The position numbers were made by a program, and so were the translations under genes. The notes beneath the pieces are model-generated. The model made no database searches and was not told where the DNA came from. It saw only the letters and a list, made by a program, of their open reading frames with translations. Shown here piece after piece: positions 11,370 to 22,959 of a DNA stretch of 64,000 bases. The stretch comes from Linum tenue (lineage: Eukaryota > Streptophyta > Magnoliopsida > Malpighiales > Linaceae), in contig CAMGYJ010000011.1 in NCBI GenBank assembly GCA_946122785.1, positions 1,488,001 through 1,552,000 on the forward strand, written 5' to 3'. Position 1 is the stretch's first letter, and every line of letters starts with the position of its first letter.

Positions 11370-13226
11370 AATTTTTTTTGTTGTTCATTTTTCCTAATTT
11401 ATTTCTGGTTTTTGGGATCGATAAATATTCAATTATGAACTGTCATACCATTCTTCGGGTTACTCTTTGTAATCGATGATCAATGGAAATAGTGTTATAA
11501 ATTTAAATTCATTCTATTTTTATTTTTGATTGGGTCGGCTAGTGGATTTGGGTATGAATGTGTTCCACAAGAAAGAGGGTTTGTTCATATGAATTGTAAG
11601 AGTATCCTAATTAAAAATGGTAGAAGCTGAATTTGAACGAGTGATCTCTTAATCTTATGTAGTATGAAAAGTTTGATTTGTCTTCTTGACCTAAGGATCA
11701 TTAAGGAAGAAAAATTGGGATTGCTTGTCATTTTTTAGTGCAATTTGGACAAAGCGATTTCATATGGGATAATGTTCAAAAACTATAGTCGGGACTTATT
11801 AAACCTGACGAGAGAAGGAAGATCGATGTCCTTGTATGGCTTTACGCACAAGAGATATAGTTAACCCGTACAAATAACTGACAACAAAATCAATGAGCAG
11901 AAAAATCATATTGACAAGATGGAGTTGCAGAAGTCCTGACAATGAAGCACAAATTAGAACGACGTGGAGAAGAAGGAAGAAAAAGTTTCGCTTTTCAAAT
12001 TTTGTATATTACTTTGTATGCCATTTAGGTGGAACAATAACGTTTTTGTAGTAACCGTTATTAGCCATTAAAAAACATTACTTATTTTTGCTAATAGCAT
12101 GTAATAACTAGATACGTGTAAGACCTAGCTAAAGTAGCAACATACATGGACCGAAAATGTCATGAATTTTTACTCATAATTCACAAGTCGATCAAATTAA
12201 GAACTATGAATATGTTTTCTCCTGCTATATTGTCCTAAATTGTAGATCTTTTCTCGATGTTAACCGTTCAAACAAAAGGATTAACTAAAAAAAACCTTCA
12301 AACAAAAGGCATTGTGCAGGGCATAGAGACAGGACACATGGGTTGTAAAGAAATTTTTTTCAATATGGCATAATCATTAGGGTGGTGGAAATTAAAGGAA
12401 AAAAGGTTTAGATTCAAGAAAATTAACTAATTAATTAAATAGATACAAATCAAAAGAATTACATTGCATCATGGAGTGATACAGTGTAAAGCAGAAGAGG
12501 ACCACACGAATTCATTTTCGCCGTTCTTAACAAGCTTTTATTTTTATTTTTATGTATCTGTATCAGTACTAATCAAATGAACCTCTGTGTTATTTATTCA
12601 TAATTTAGGCTACCAAGAATGACGAAACAATGCTTCCTGCCTTTAATTTGCTCTTCTCGTCGCGCGTGTTGGTCTGCTTGCTCTTCTCGTCGCGCGATCC
12701 AGGGTTTGAAGTTTGTCTTTGCGCGCTCTCCCTTCTGGTCGATGCGCGTCTTCGTCTCCACCACTGTCAACAACACGGAGGAAGGAGTACGCGATTAGTG
12801 GTATAGTTACGTGTAGTTCAATACGAAAACCGTATATGCTATGATGAACATATAAGTACAGGAGGCCGTCGGCAAGGGCCTAAGGTGTTTGCTTTTGGAG
12901 GGCACATAATCCTCGTGTAGGGAAAAGGGGGGAATCGGCATGCCAATTATCTTTTACTAAAAGGCCTCACCTTCTTCCATTTTCTGGTTAATATTTTTCT
13001 TTGCAGATGAGAAGGAAGAAAAGCAAACAAAAGAAAGGATACTTTCACATGAATTACTTCTCCTAATCATGTCCAATCCCTCACTTTTCCCCCCTTCCAC
13101 TTTTAAGACATTTCCTTTTTAATTTTGTGGAAAACGAACTACTTAATTTGGAGAGTTGTTAGAAGAGAAGAAAAAGTGTTATCTTTCTATTTTAAAGTAT
13201 AAGATTCGATTGTGATGGATTAGCGA
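11370..13226. other. Intergenic sequence, nothing firmly recognised
   Basis: About 1.85 kb of AT-rich DNA downstream of the DUF1645 gene. A short GC-rich island at 12650-12770 holds two copies of tgctcttctcgtcgcgcg separated by about 15 bases. The short frame there has no recognisable family signature. Confidence 0.45.
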
Positions 13227-13323
13227 TAGGGGTGTGTAACAGTTTGGTTCGGTCCGGACCGGACCAAACTCATGAGAACCAAAGACCGGACCATCATTAT
13301 ATTCGATTCATTTGGTCCGCGGA
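13227..13323. mobile_element. Truncated hAT-type terminus
   Basis: The sequence taggggtgtgtaacagtttg followed by ggtccggaccggacc is typical of one end of plant hAT MITEs. The opposite end is not found, so the element is truncated at about 13323. Confidence 0.45.
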
Positions 13324-13631
13324 ACTCAGAAGCCTACACCAAGATTGAATTCAGATTCTCGATATCATCACACCAATGCTATAGAAAGTCGCTCTAAGCC
13401 GTTATCGTTGGACTTGCTATTTGTCAAAAGAAGACAATCAAAGCACGATCATTGCAGCAAACGATGGACAGTTGGAAGATTCAATTCAAGTGACGCAACT
13501 CTTCTATTTTTGTACAAGTACAGACTGCAAGATCAGGGAAATGGATGCATTACAAAGAAGAACGCAAGGCAGTTAAGACTGAATGCATACCCTAAATGTT
13601 CTTGAGATGATATTGTCAGGCAGAGCTCGAA

Positions 13632-15719
13632 TCACCGCTTGCCGCCGTAGAGTCCATGGAATCCTTTCTCTCTATCCTCGACCCTCTTTTTAGCAGCCTC
13701 CCTTGCTCTAAGCGCAGCTTTGTCTTCTTGAGATAAAACCTTCGGTTTTTTATCTTCTTCTCGCTTTCTCTTGTTGACAGTGACTGCTGAAGTTTTGCCT
13801 TTGACAGATCTCGTGGGGTTTAGGGATGCCGAAACAACTGGACCGGGTGGCGGGCCACTTGTGACTGGACTGGTTTTCGGTTTCGCAGAAATTGGCACCG
13901 AGACTGAAGGCTTCTGGTGCTTGCCGTTTGCTGAAGCCTTAACTGCAGCATACGCCTCCTGGTCTGTTACCCACTTGCCTGTGCCATAACTTCAAGTCAA
14001 ACAAACATTTAAACACATACCCTGGAAAGTGAAATTTCACATTTTTACGACAGGTTTAATTTTTCACCACATACCTATAGCATCAGAGTAATAGAAGCCG
14101 GAATTTGGATCGTAATGCAAACCATTATCGTTATTGTAGTAGTAGCCTGAAGTACTGTCGAAGTCCCATTCTGCCATAAAGAGATATGTCAGATTGAAAC
14201 AGCACAATGATAAATTGATAACATCCATGGCTGATCGACAGAGGATTATTTGAAACACGTAAGAAATATAATGCAGTTAGCCAGGGCGTATGTGCATGAT
14301 TCATTCATTGATGAAAGAGTTGCTAGAAGAGTTCCAATTAAAGGACATAACTCACTTATTTCATGGTTTTAATAGGGTTCAAACATCTGTCTTGGTTTTA
14401 TCTTCTTCTGCTGGGCCAACTTCCACAAGCATCAGGATTAATTGATCTTACACAAGAACCATAACTATGTCAGGAATGCGAATAGGGGTTGGAATCAATT
14501 GTCTGGATGGTAAGGAAAGGATTCTAGCAATTGAAGGCAACTTCTAATCTATGGAAATGACAAGATTCAATCATACTGCTTGTGAACAGTTCTGGAACTC
14601 ACGGACTCCTATAATCATTAGGTGAACAAACTCCTAACAAACTCACTAGCTTTTTTACTTGAAGGGTGCTAAGAGTTATATCTCAGGAACAACTAAAAAT
14701 GTAAAGTTAAAGAGTAACCCGTCTTAAGGACAAATATAGCTAACAAATGTTTAAACGAGCAGTCTAGGGGCAACACCGAAAGAAATGGATGAATGTCAGA
14801 AAGGAACAGAATCTGTGTACTTACTTTCCTTACTATCTCCTAGGATATCCAGTGCACGGGCATCACCAGCCTCCTTCAAGGTTGCCACATCCTTTTGATA
14901 GCTACGTTTAGCTTTCTGGTAATCAAAACAAAACAACGAGTAGTAAGCAGTATTGACAAACAAAATAAATCAACAAAGCATACATTAAAAGGAGAGTAAG
15001 AGACATGATATTAGCTTCGTGTCTGGCATCGTCCCTAGTTGACTACTACCCAGAGAATCATTCCAAGAAAATCACATCTCATCACAGAAACCAGAAAGTG
15101 TTAAAAACAGGCAAAACATTGAGCTGTAACAAGAGAAAGCAGGGAGTCGAAAAAGAATGATTAACTCAGTATCTCAACTCTGGCTCATGGCTAAAGTTGC
15201 TCCACACCAAGTTCAATGGACAATTCTGGTCTGCAGCCATCCTTAAACTCTGATATCTTTTGCTGTAAATATGGATCATAGACTAAACCCAAACACAAGT
15301 CAACATTTTTGCTCTAATTCTACCTCTCAATCCATCCAATTCCCCTCTGAAATAATGAACCACTTCAATTCATCCACTATTGATGAGATAAAGAATTGGG
15401 GAAAAGGACCAACTTACAGCTTCAATTTGCTCGAGAGCGCGAGCCGCTTCATTGACAGCCTTCTCCTTGGCAACCTTCTCCTGCCGCATAGTAGTCAGCC
15501 GCTGCGCGACGCTGTCCTTGTGGCGCTGCCCCAGCTCGTGGTTCCTTATGCTGGAAGGGTTGTTGGAGAGGAAGATTTTGCAGAAATCGCACCATTTGTT
15601 CCCTTGGCTGACCCAGTACTGAAAGATTCAAAACCAAGTTCCTCAAAATCAAATTCGGCATTGGCAATCAACAGAAATTGAAGGGACGATGAGGAACATA
15701 TTTTACATACCTCCGTCAT
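13632..15719 (-). CDS. ZOP1: ZOP1-like zinc finger and OCRE-domain splicing factor
   Basis: Five exons on the minus strand: 15711-15719, 15418-15618, 14825-14915, 14075-14170 and 13632-13978. Splice sites are GT-AG and phases match, giving 247 residues. The first coding exon holds only M-T-E. Next comes a U1/matrin-type zinc finger (CDFCKIF...IRNHELGQRH, C-X2-C-X13-H-X5-H), then a coiled segment (MRQEKVAKEKAVNEAARAL). An OCRE-like aromatic repeat follows (GYYYNNDNGLHYDPNSGFYYSDAIGKW). The basic tail has AALRAREAAKKRVEDREKG and ends at a GLYGGKR motif. Arabidopsis ZOP1 (242 residues) has the same order, binds nucleic acid, and acts in pre-mRNA splicing and RNA-directed DNA methylation; it corresponds to animal WBP4. 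The match is collinear end to end. Confidence 0.94.
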
Positions 15720-16284
15720 GGCTGGGTTGAGGAGGGGTTTCACCGGCGGCCGACGATTGAAATCTTGTTGGGGGCGGAAGATACAGCAAGCTACCAATCG
15801 TCCAACTTTCCGGGTAAAGAATGAATCTTTCTGATAAACCCTAGAAAAAAGCTTCGCGCCCTAGAAAAAGCTTCGCTCTCTCGATCTCCTTCTCTTGGTT
15901 TTCTTCGATTTTTCTCCGGCTCGGTATTTCTGAATTCGGATGGATCGATTTGGGATCCGACCGCCGCTTTTCGTTTTATTTCTCTCCTCCAAAGCAAGGC
16001 CGACTTATTAACCCAAACTTTCTCCGGTGCCCGCTTTGGCCCCAGAATTTAGAGTCAATTACATAGATGTCCTCTGAATTTCAGAGTCACTTGGTCAAAT
16101 CAAACCAGTTTATATCGTCATGTCAGTTTAGCAAGTAGTGTGGTATGATCACGGTACAACTAATTTATATACCGGTTTATCTCGTTATAGATATAACATA
16201 CGAGAAAGTGAGAAATCATTAAATACCAAATGAATTATGTACTTATAGTTTTATACCATCTATCTTAAGACACTCTCCATTGAT
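15720..16284. other. ZOP1 5' UTR/promoter side and intergenic spacer
   Basis: The first 250 bases are the pyrimidine-rich leader and likely promoter of the minus-strand ZOP1 gene, including a 17-base repeat of ccctagaaaaagcttcg near 15839-15873. The remainder is AT-rich and featureless. Confidence 0.45.
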
Positions 16285-16885
16285 ATTTAAATAATTTACT
16301 ACATTACAAACAAAAGGAAATCATCGTAGTTTTAACCGGTTTTAACTACCGCCACTTACCTGCAATTTTCAAGGATATTTTTGTTCACTATCGATCGAAC
16401 CCGATTGTACCGACCAATATTCCTGTATTTGAAAAACATGAAAAAAGTGAGAAAACTAACATAGTAAAGTGAGAGTGAGAATTCGAGAACAATCACCTAA
16501 AATCAAAATGTGAATTTATAGTTCAGAGTCATCTTCGAATCCTCTCTAGATCACTCAAACCTGCCACCGAATCATTCACAATTCCGTACATTTTTCAAGA
16601 GCGGGGTAAAAGAAACCATGATAAATTTGTGGACTCATCAAAGTATAATTAAATTTTCACAGGTAGAACGAATTTAACAAAATTTGATTAACCGATAATT
16701 GAAATGAGATTTAAAGTGAACAAACTAATAAATAAGAAAATGTTCTTAGATCCAAATGTAAAGAAGTATAATTGAGGGACTAAAAGTGTAATCTATTTAG
16801 TATTTACTGCAACGGGAAGAAAATGGTTTATTTGTAATCTTCTTCGTCGCTGCGAAACTCAGTCGATCGACTGTAAACTAAAACC
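16285..16885. repeat. Segment upstream of HARBI1-like gene, duplicated in inverse at 44216-44805
   Basis: About 600 bp align, in reverse complement, with 44216-44805. Shared landmarks include cagtcgatcgactgtaaact, ggactcatcaaagtataatt and ctaaaagtgtaatctattta. Similarity is around 80 percent with small indels. The match stops about 200 bp before the start codon of the HARBI1-like gene. Confidence 0.85.
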
Positions 16886-17086
16886 AGTGGAGTCGATCTC
16901 TGGCTAAGCCCCCGACTCCGATCGAACCCAACCGCCGGAATCCGATCATCTTCCCCATCTCCGGTTTCAGTTCTCCATCCCAAAGCTTCCTCTTCTCCCC
17001 CCAAAATCCCCAATCCCTAATCTCCTCACTCAAACCCCCAATTTCCCCACTCTGCAAAACCCTAGAAAAAAAAAAAACCACCCGCC

Positions 17087-18421
17087 ATGGACGAATCCTT
17101 CCTCCTAATGCTCTCAAACCTCCTCCACCTCCACAACTCTTTAGACCCATCAACCTCCCTCCTCTCCTCCGCCTCCTCCACTCCATCTTCCTCCTCCGTC
17201 ACCTCCTCCTCACCTTCCTCCTCCCTCCTCACCACCTCCTCCGCCGCGCCGCTCCTCTTCTTCACCCTCGCCTCCCTCCTCTCCTTCCTCGCCTGCTCCA
17301 AACCCAACAACAAGAACCGCAAATCTGGCAGCTCCCCGCGCCCCGCGCCGCCGGCGAACGGCGCCTACACCGTCGCGGTGTTTCAGTCGCTCAGCAACGA
17401 TTGGACGTCGGCCCCTCTCCGCGATGCGCAGTGGAGGGCGCTCTACGGGCTGTCCTACCCTGTTTTCACCAAAATCGTCGAGAAGCTGAACCCCCACATC
17501 GCGGCTTCCAACCTCTCCCTCCCTTCCGATTTTGCAGTCTCGATGGTGCTCTTCAGGCTCGCACATGGCTACTCCGCCAAGTCGCTTGCTTCCCGGTACA
17601 ATCTCGAACCATACTTGATTTCGAAGATCACTAACATGGTTACTCGCTTGCTGGCTACTAAGCTTTACCCTGAGTATGTTAAGATCCCGGCTAGTAAGCG
17701 TAGGTTGAATGAGGTTACTCTAGCTTTCGAAGAACTGACTTCACTGCCCAACATGTGTGGAGCTATTGACGGAACCCCGATCAAGCTTCGTTCTTTCCCG
17801 ACAAATGAATCGAATCTGTATCGGTGTGAGTACGGGTATCCTGCGCTACAGCTGCAGGTTGTGTCGGATCACAAGAAGATGTTCTGGGATGTCTGTGTGA
17901 AGGCGCCGGGAGCTGTTGATGATGCAACTCATTTCAGGGATAGTTTGCTGTACAATCGGTTGGTTTCAGATGATATTGTGTGGGATAAGGTGATCAATGT
18001 TCGAGGTCACCATGTGAGGCCCTATGTAGTTGGAGATTGGTGTTACCCTTTGATGGCGTTCCTGATGACGCCCTTCTCGCCAAATGGGTCGGGGAGTCCT
18101 GCGCAGAACCTGTTCGATGGGATGCTGATGAAAGGGAGGTCTGTGGTCGTTGACGCGATCGGGCTGTTGAAGAGCAGGTGGAGGATCTTGCAGGATTTGG
18201 ATGTGGGTCTGAGCCATGCCCCGCAGACGATTGTTGCGTGCTGTGTGTTGCATAATGTGTGCCAGCAGATGAGGGAGCCGGAGCCTGATGTTTGGAGGGA
18301 GCCAGATGAGACTGCTGCTCCTGCGAGGGTGCTCGAGAGCGAGAAATCGTTTCATTATTTCGGTGATAGCTTGCGGCAGGCTCTTGCTGATGATTTGCAC
18401 CACAGGCTTTCTTCAAGGTAG
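17087..18421 (+). CDS. HARBI1/ALP1-like domesticated PIF/Harbinger transposase (DDE_Tnp_4)
   Basis: A 444-residue protein in one exon. A Ser-rich N-terminus is followed by a hydrophobic stretch at 54-70 (APLLFFTLASLLSFLAC), then a helical region (VLFRLAHGYSAKSLASRYNL) and the DDE_Tnp_4 nuclease fold. The first two acidic residues are present: D228 in CGAIDGTPIK and D317 in VVGDWCYPL. The third does not fit: where active copies read VExAFGxLKxRW, this one reads VVDAIGLLKSRW (354-365), so the catalytic Glu is replaced. Family knowledge: ALP1-type proteins are host genes without transposase activity, and some join PRC2. N-terminus and length recall the Arabidopsis PIF/Ping-Pong-type gene AT3G19120. 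No TIRs or TSD flank the gene and the frame is intact, so a host function is likely. Confidence 0.88.
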   Translation: MDESFLLMLSNLLHLHNSLDPSTSLLSSASSTPSSSSVTSSSPSSSLLTTSSAAPLLFFTLASLLSFLACSKPNNKNRKSGSSPRPAPPANGAYTVAVFQSLSNDWTSAPLRDAQWRALYGLSYPVFTKIVEKLNPHIAASNLSLPSDFAVSMVLFRLAHGYSAKSLASRYNLEPYLISKITNMVTRLLATKLYPEYVKIPASKRRLNEVTLAFEELTSLPNMCGAIDGTPIKLRSFPTNESNLYRCEYGYPALQLQVVSDHKKMFWDVCVKAPGAVDDATHFRDSLLYNRLVSDDIVWDKVINVRGHHVRPYVVGDWCYPLMAFLMTPFSPNGSGSPAQNLFDGMLMKGRSVVVDAIGLLKSRWRILQDLDVGLSHAPQTIVACCVLHNVCQQMREPEPDVWREPDETAAPARVLESEKSFHYFGDSLRQALADDLHHRLSSR

Positions 18422-19204
18422 GAGTGCATCGAGCACCGATCTCCGATGTGAGCTTCAAGGTAATGTAGTAGCTATAACTTTGTTCAGATGATCGCGGTTC
18501 ACTTATCGTCCTCTATTTTGGCGAGCTAAATGTATATCTCTAACTTGGGGTGGAGATATTTGGCAGGAAATCTGTAACAAAAGATGCTTGGTAGCACAAG
18601 CACACCCAACTTTGTAATGTTGTTTAGGGTTGTATTGTTGTTTGAACCTTCAATTTTCTTTTTTTTTTTTTATCTTCGACGAATGCTTGGAGAGTATTAG
18701 TTTCGTTTGTGTGTGAGAATGTGATTGATTAGTGTACTTGGGACAATTCGACTGTAGGCTCAGCCCTACTGGCAAGCAATTGTTTATCAAATTACAACTA
18801 CATAACTGCAGGAAATGGTAGTATTGTGTTCTTGAACCTCTTACAAAGCGCACTACAAAGGCGCAGCATAAAGCACAAATGGCTGTCGAAAAGCTAGCGA
18901 TCTAGATATCTGTTCCTATTTCTTTCTTCCTATTGCCCTATAGCATGAACAATGTACAATGCCAATGCATAAAGCCCTTCTTGGGTTCATTGGCAAACCA
19001 CTATGGGTCTAGTTTCGACCGCAACGCGGCGATCACTTTGAACACTTGGAGCTTCAGTACTTCCCTGTATTTTCTAAAACTGCTGGTAACATAATCATGG
19101 TTGTTGCTGAGTTATACCTACTCATCAATGCAATAGAAGGCCCTGTATTCTTAGGATAAAGCTTGACAGGTAGAAGAATTGTCATCGGATTGACATATAC
19201 CCGA
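18422..19204. other. Convergent 3' regions of HARBI1-like and PPR genes
   Basis: The two genes point toward each other across 783 bp. The sequence is T-rich on the HARBI1 side, with a 15-base T run at about 18657-18671. It probably holds both 3' UTRs. No gene is seen. Confidence 0.5.
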
Positions 19205-21556
19205 TCACCGACGAGAGACCCCACTATTTGGAAGAAGACCATCCTTCGCCATCTTGTCAAGCAAACTGAAAACGACATCCATACTCCCTTCATTGTTGTT
19301 GATTTGCACAAGTACTTTAGAAGCCTCTGCATCATTAAGCTTGCAGCTCCTCAATATGTGGCCGACGACTAGGTTTAACTGCTCATTCATCCCTTCGCTG
19401 GAGAGGGCCTTAACCAGACTAATGATGGTCATGGTATGAGGAATGTAATCCAACTGAATCATTTCTGTGTATAGTTTATACGCCTTCTTTACATTCCCCC
19501 ATCTACAATGACCATGTATTATGACGTTAAACACAGCCTCATCTGGCTTGTGGTTTCTTCCAATCATTGATTCAAAAACTCGATCTGCTTCTCCCATCAA
19601 GCCCTTTATACAAAACCCCTTTATAAGAGCTGCCACACTCCTGAATTCCATGTTGCTGCAGTTCTCTATGAGAACATCATACATGACATCATCCGGAATG
19701 GCTTTATCGTAGCAAAGCTTGAGTAATAGACTCTTTGCTTCCCTAGTTCGAGCCTGTTTATTTAGTCCGTTAATAAGTACACTATAGGTAACAGCATCAG
19801 GCAGAAAACCCTTTCGTGTCATTTCATCATGCAATTCAAGGGCCTTGTTCAACTCTCCTTCTTTACAGAAGGCATCAATCAAGGTTGTATAAGTAACCTG
19901 ATCTGGAGGTACTCTCATAATCAGCATCTCTTGAAACAGATCACATGCCTCGATCAACTTCCTTTGTTCACAAAGACCCTGAATGATTGCTGAGTATGTT
20001 ATAGCATCTAGAGCAACACCTTTCTCAACCATTTCCATCTTCATATGAAATGCCTTGTCCAACTCTTGAGCTCTGCAAAATCCAGTTATGATAGTACTGT
20101 AACTGACTACATCTGGCTCAAAACCTTTCCTTTCCATTTCATGAAACACCATCTTGGCATCCTCCATCTGCCCCAAAACACAATATCCATTTATCAAAGC
20201 ATTGAACGTCACAATGGAAGGAGAGAACCCATTAGCTTTCATTTCATCCAACAGTTGATGAGCCTCATTCATGTACCCCTGTTGTGAGAACCCATTTATC
20301 ATTGTTGTGTAGGTTCTCTCATTGGGAGAAAGTCCTCTAACATGCATCTGATCAAAGAAATCCTTTGCTCGGTTCAGATTCCCAGATTGACACATACTAT
20401 TAATCAAAGACGTGTAGGTAATAACATTAGGCGACAACCCATTCCTCATCATCTCCCCATGGAGCACGAGAGCTTGGTGAAAATTACCTTCCTTGCAGTG
20501 ACCATTCACCAATGTGTTATAAGTAACCTCATCAGCCACAAAGCCCTTCTCTTTCATCTCAAAAAGAACCTCTTCAGTCTCCTTCATCCTTCCCTCTCTA
20601 CACAAACCATTCACGACCATGTTATAAGTAAACAGATTAGGCTCCAATCCCTTCGAAGCCATCGATCTCATCAATCCAAACGCTTGATCCATTCTCTTCA
20701 ACTTACAATAAGTATCAATCACCGTATTATAGGTAACCACATTAGGCAAGCATCCATACTTCTCCATCTCCTCAAAAAGTCTCAACCCCATTTCCAAATT
20801 CCCCACCCTGCAAAACCCCCTAATCAAGATATTATAACTATACACATTCAAAGACACCCTGCTAGCTACCATTTCCCTATAAACCTCCTCAACCAACCTA
20901 AACGGCTTCCTAGACCTAATCAAGGAATCCAAAATCGCATTGTAAGACAGAACACCCGGCATAAACCCATTCTCCTTGGCTAAATTCACAATGTTGAGAG
21001 CCTGATCGATCAAATTCAAATGGGAGTAGGACTTCACCACCAGGTCGATCACCGCGGAGCTGGAATTGCAGATGAAGTAGGTGTCCTTGAGGCACTGGAA
21101 CACGAATCCGCCGCCGGAGTCGTCCGCGGTGGTAGTGACGGCGATGTCCTGTGCGAGGGTCTGGGCGGTTTTGTAGAGCTTGAACCTGGTGAGGATGTGG
21201 ACGGCCAGGCACTTGCAGCGGAGGTTGAAGAACTGGTGAGGCCGCGCCCAGTCGAGGAATTTTAGGGTTAGGGATTGGTCGTCCTGAGATTTGAGGAGCA
21301 AATGGGAAGCTGCTTCGGGTGTGAATTCGGGCGCGAGGGAGTTCAGGTGGTACGGGTGGCGTTTGAGGAGGAGCAGAGCTCTTTCCGCCAGAAGAGCTGC
21401 GGTCGGCGGCGAGAGGGACGAGAAAGAACGGTGCATTTGGGAGCTCCGGCGGGGCATTTTCGGGCAAAACTGGCGGATGGATACTGCTGCGATGGACTGG
21501 CCCAAATTGTGACGGAAGGAAGACAATTTAGTCGATTCGGTTATACTCCTAACCAT
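19205..21556 (-). CDS. EMB2745: P-class pentatricopeptide repeat protein, EMB2745-like
   Basis: A 783-residue intronless protein. The N-terminus is Ser/Arg-rich (SFSSLSPPT), which suggests an organellar presequence. A conserved non-PPR block follows (RALLLLKRHPYHLNSLAPEFTPEAASHLLL...WARPHQFFNLRCKCLAVHILTRFKLYKTAQ). From about residue 165 onward there are some 16 tandem 35-residue P-type PPR motifs, such as GLEPNLFTYNMVVNGLCREG and GFLPDAVTYSVLINGLNKQ, and no E or DYW domain. The order of blocks and the tail (MDVVFSLLDKMAKDGLLPN) match Arabidopsis At5g39710 (EMB2745), needed for embryo development. P-class PPR proteins bind organellar RNA and affect processing or stability; the target here is unknown. 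The first ATG is used, but M34 or M41 could also start the protein. Confidence 0.93.
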   Translation of the reverse strand: MVRSITESTKLSSFRHNLGQSIAAVSIRQFCPKMPRRSSQMHRSFSSLSPPTAALLAERALLLLKRHPYHLNSLAPEFTPEAASHLLLKSQDDQSLTLKFLDWARPHQFFNLRCKCLAVHILTRFKLYKTAQTLAQDIAVTTTADDSGGGFVFQCLKDTYFICNSSSAVIDLVVKSYSHLNLIDQALNIVNLAKENGFMPGVLSYNAILDSLIRSRKPFRLVEEVYREMVASRVSLNVYSYNILIRGFCRVGNLEMGLRLFEEMEKYGCLPNVVTYNTVIDTYCKLKRMDQAFGLMRSMASKGLEPNLFTYNMVVNGLCREGRMKETEEVLFEMKEKGFVADEVTYNTLVNGHCKEGNFHQALVLHGEMMRNGLSPNVITYTSLINSMCQSGNLNRAKDFFDQMHVRGLSPNERTYTTMINGFSQQGYMNEAHQLLDEMKANGFSPSIVTFNALINGYCVLGQMEDAKMVFHEMERKGFEPDVVSYSTIITGFCRAQELDKAFHMKMEMVEKGVALDAITYSAIIQGLCEQRKLIEACDLFQEMLIMRVPPDQVTYTTLIDAFCKEGELNKALELHDEMTRKGFLPDAVTYSVLINGLNKQARTREAKSLLLKLCYDKAIPDDVMYDVLIENCSNMEFRSVAALIKGFCIKGLMGEADRVFESMIGRNHKPDEAVFNVIIHGHCRWGNVKKAYKLYTEMIQLDYIPHTMTIISLVKALSSEGMNEQLNLVVGHILRSCKLNDAEASKVLVQINNNEGSMDVVFSLLDKMAKDGLLPNSGVSRR

Positions 21557-22055
21557 TATCTCGGTTTAAATCGTTAGTCAATCCGTACTTACAGCTAACC
21601 GAATTGTTTATGTTAGTAGGTTAATCGATAATTGAATAATCGGTTATCGGTTTATTGTTTGGTTAATCGTAAAATTGACAAGTGATTCAATATGGTGAGT
21701 CTGAAAATAAATGACTGATTATATGTTATTTTTTGAAAATTCGCACTGATTGGAACCTTTCACTCTACCATCATCACCACCACCACCGTCTCTTGGTGCA
21801 CAAAAGAGGAGGATGAGCTCGACTTTTACTCTACACCCTTAAACTTTTCAGAAACGGACATAAAATTCGTTCATGATTTCAAACTCAAGCTAATAGAGGA
21901 CAACAAAAATGAGGTCAAATTACAGTGTCAAAGAGTCGTCGTTGTTATATACGAAGGTGCAGAAAAAACCATGACAAAGCATGCGGTAGATATATGCTCT
22001 TAGTGAGACGGTGAGTGCACGAGGAAGAATCGGCATGTTCGTTTGCTTCCACAAC
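21557..22055. other. 5' flank of the PPR gene
   Basis: AT-rich sequence upstream of the minus-strand PPR gene. Near 21590-21670 it contains several repeats of cggttta-like words. Nothing else is recognised. Confidence 0.4.
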
Positions 22056-22288
22056 GTATGTGTAGTACGAGTAGTATTGTGTTATACCACGAGTACTAGT
22101 ATGTAATTGGGTAGAGTTATATTCCTTATTAGTGTCGTAGAAGTTAGGTTATTTTCGTATTAGTGTTAGGGTTATTATAGAAGTCAGTCTCTGTACTCTA
22201 TAATAAGGATTATAATAAGGAATATAACTCTACCCAGTTACATACTAGTACTCGTAGTATAACACAACACTACTCGTACTACACATAC
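22056..22288. repeat. Long near-perfect inverted repeat (76-bp arms, 81-bp loop)
   Basis: The left arm (22056-22131, gtatgtgtagtacgagtagt...) pairs with the right arm (22213-22288, ...actactcgtactacacatac) with only three mismatches in 76 bases and no indels. The loop contains a second taataagga copy. No TSD is evident at the edges. It could be a young foldback/MITE element or a hairpin-RNA locus. It ends 24 bp before the hAT element. Confidence 0.85.
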
Positions 22289-22959
22289 TCTAATAAACCG
22301 TTTCCTAGCAGGTAGGGGTGGGCAACGGGCGGGTTGGGTGGGTTTTGGTCTCAAATTGACCCGCCCGCTTACTAGCGGGTTGGAATAAATGTGACCCACA
22401 ATCCACCCACATACTTCTGCGGGTTGGGTTGAGTGGGTGGCGGTTGGGTCGCGGATGAACCCACAAAACCAATTCTCCATTTAGCCATTAAGAAAGTTGA
22501 CTAACATTTAAAATAATTTCATAGCAAATTAGGAGACTGCATCAATAATTTGTGATTTTGATACAATTAATAATTTATAGTTTGCATCCCAATATTTAAT
22601 GGTTATTAACAATAATTTGCATACCCATATCCAATATCTAATGAATATTGCACAACACAATGACCAATAATAGTAGTCAAAACTATTATTTATTCTCCAC
22701 CTTTTGAAGTATATGGTCAGACTATAATGCAGTTCGAAAATATTATGAATATTCGATACTATATGAAACAACATTTTTTCATGTAAAAATAGTATGCGGG
22801 TCATATGGGTGACCCACAATCCACCCACCAACCACATACATAAGTGCGGATGGGATATTTACCAATCCACAATTCACCCACATCAATCACCCACTACGTG
22901 CGGGTCGAATTATTTGCGGGTGAATCGATATCAATCCGGGAATTAACCACCCACGTGCC

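Noticed and set aside
12594..12776. 60-codon minus-strand frame with REEQ repeats
   Set aside because: Short, repetitive (two 18-bp repeats) and without homology I recognise.
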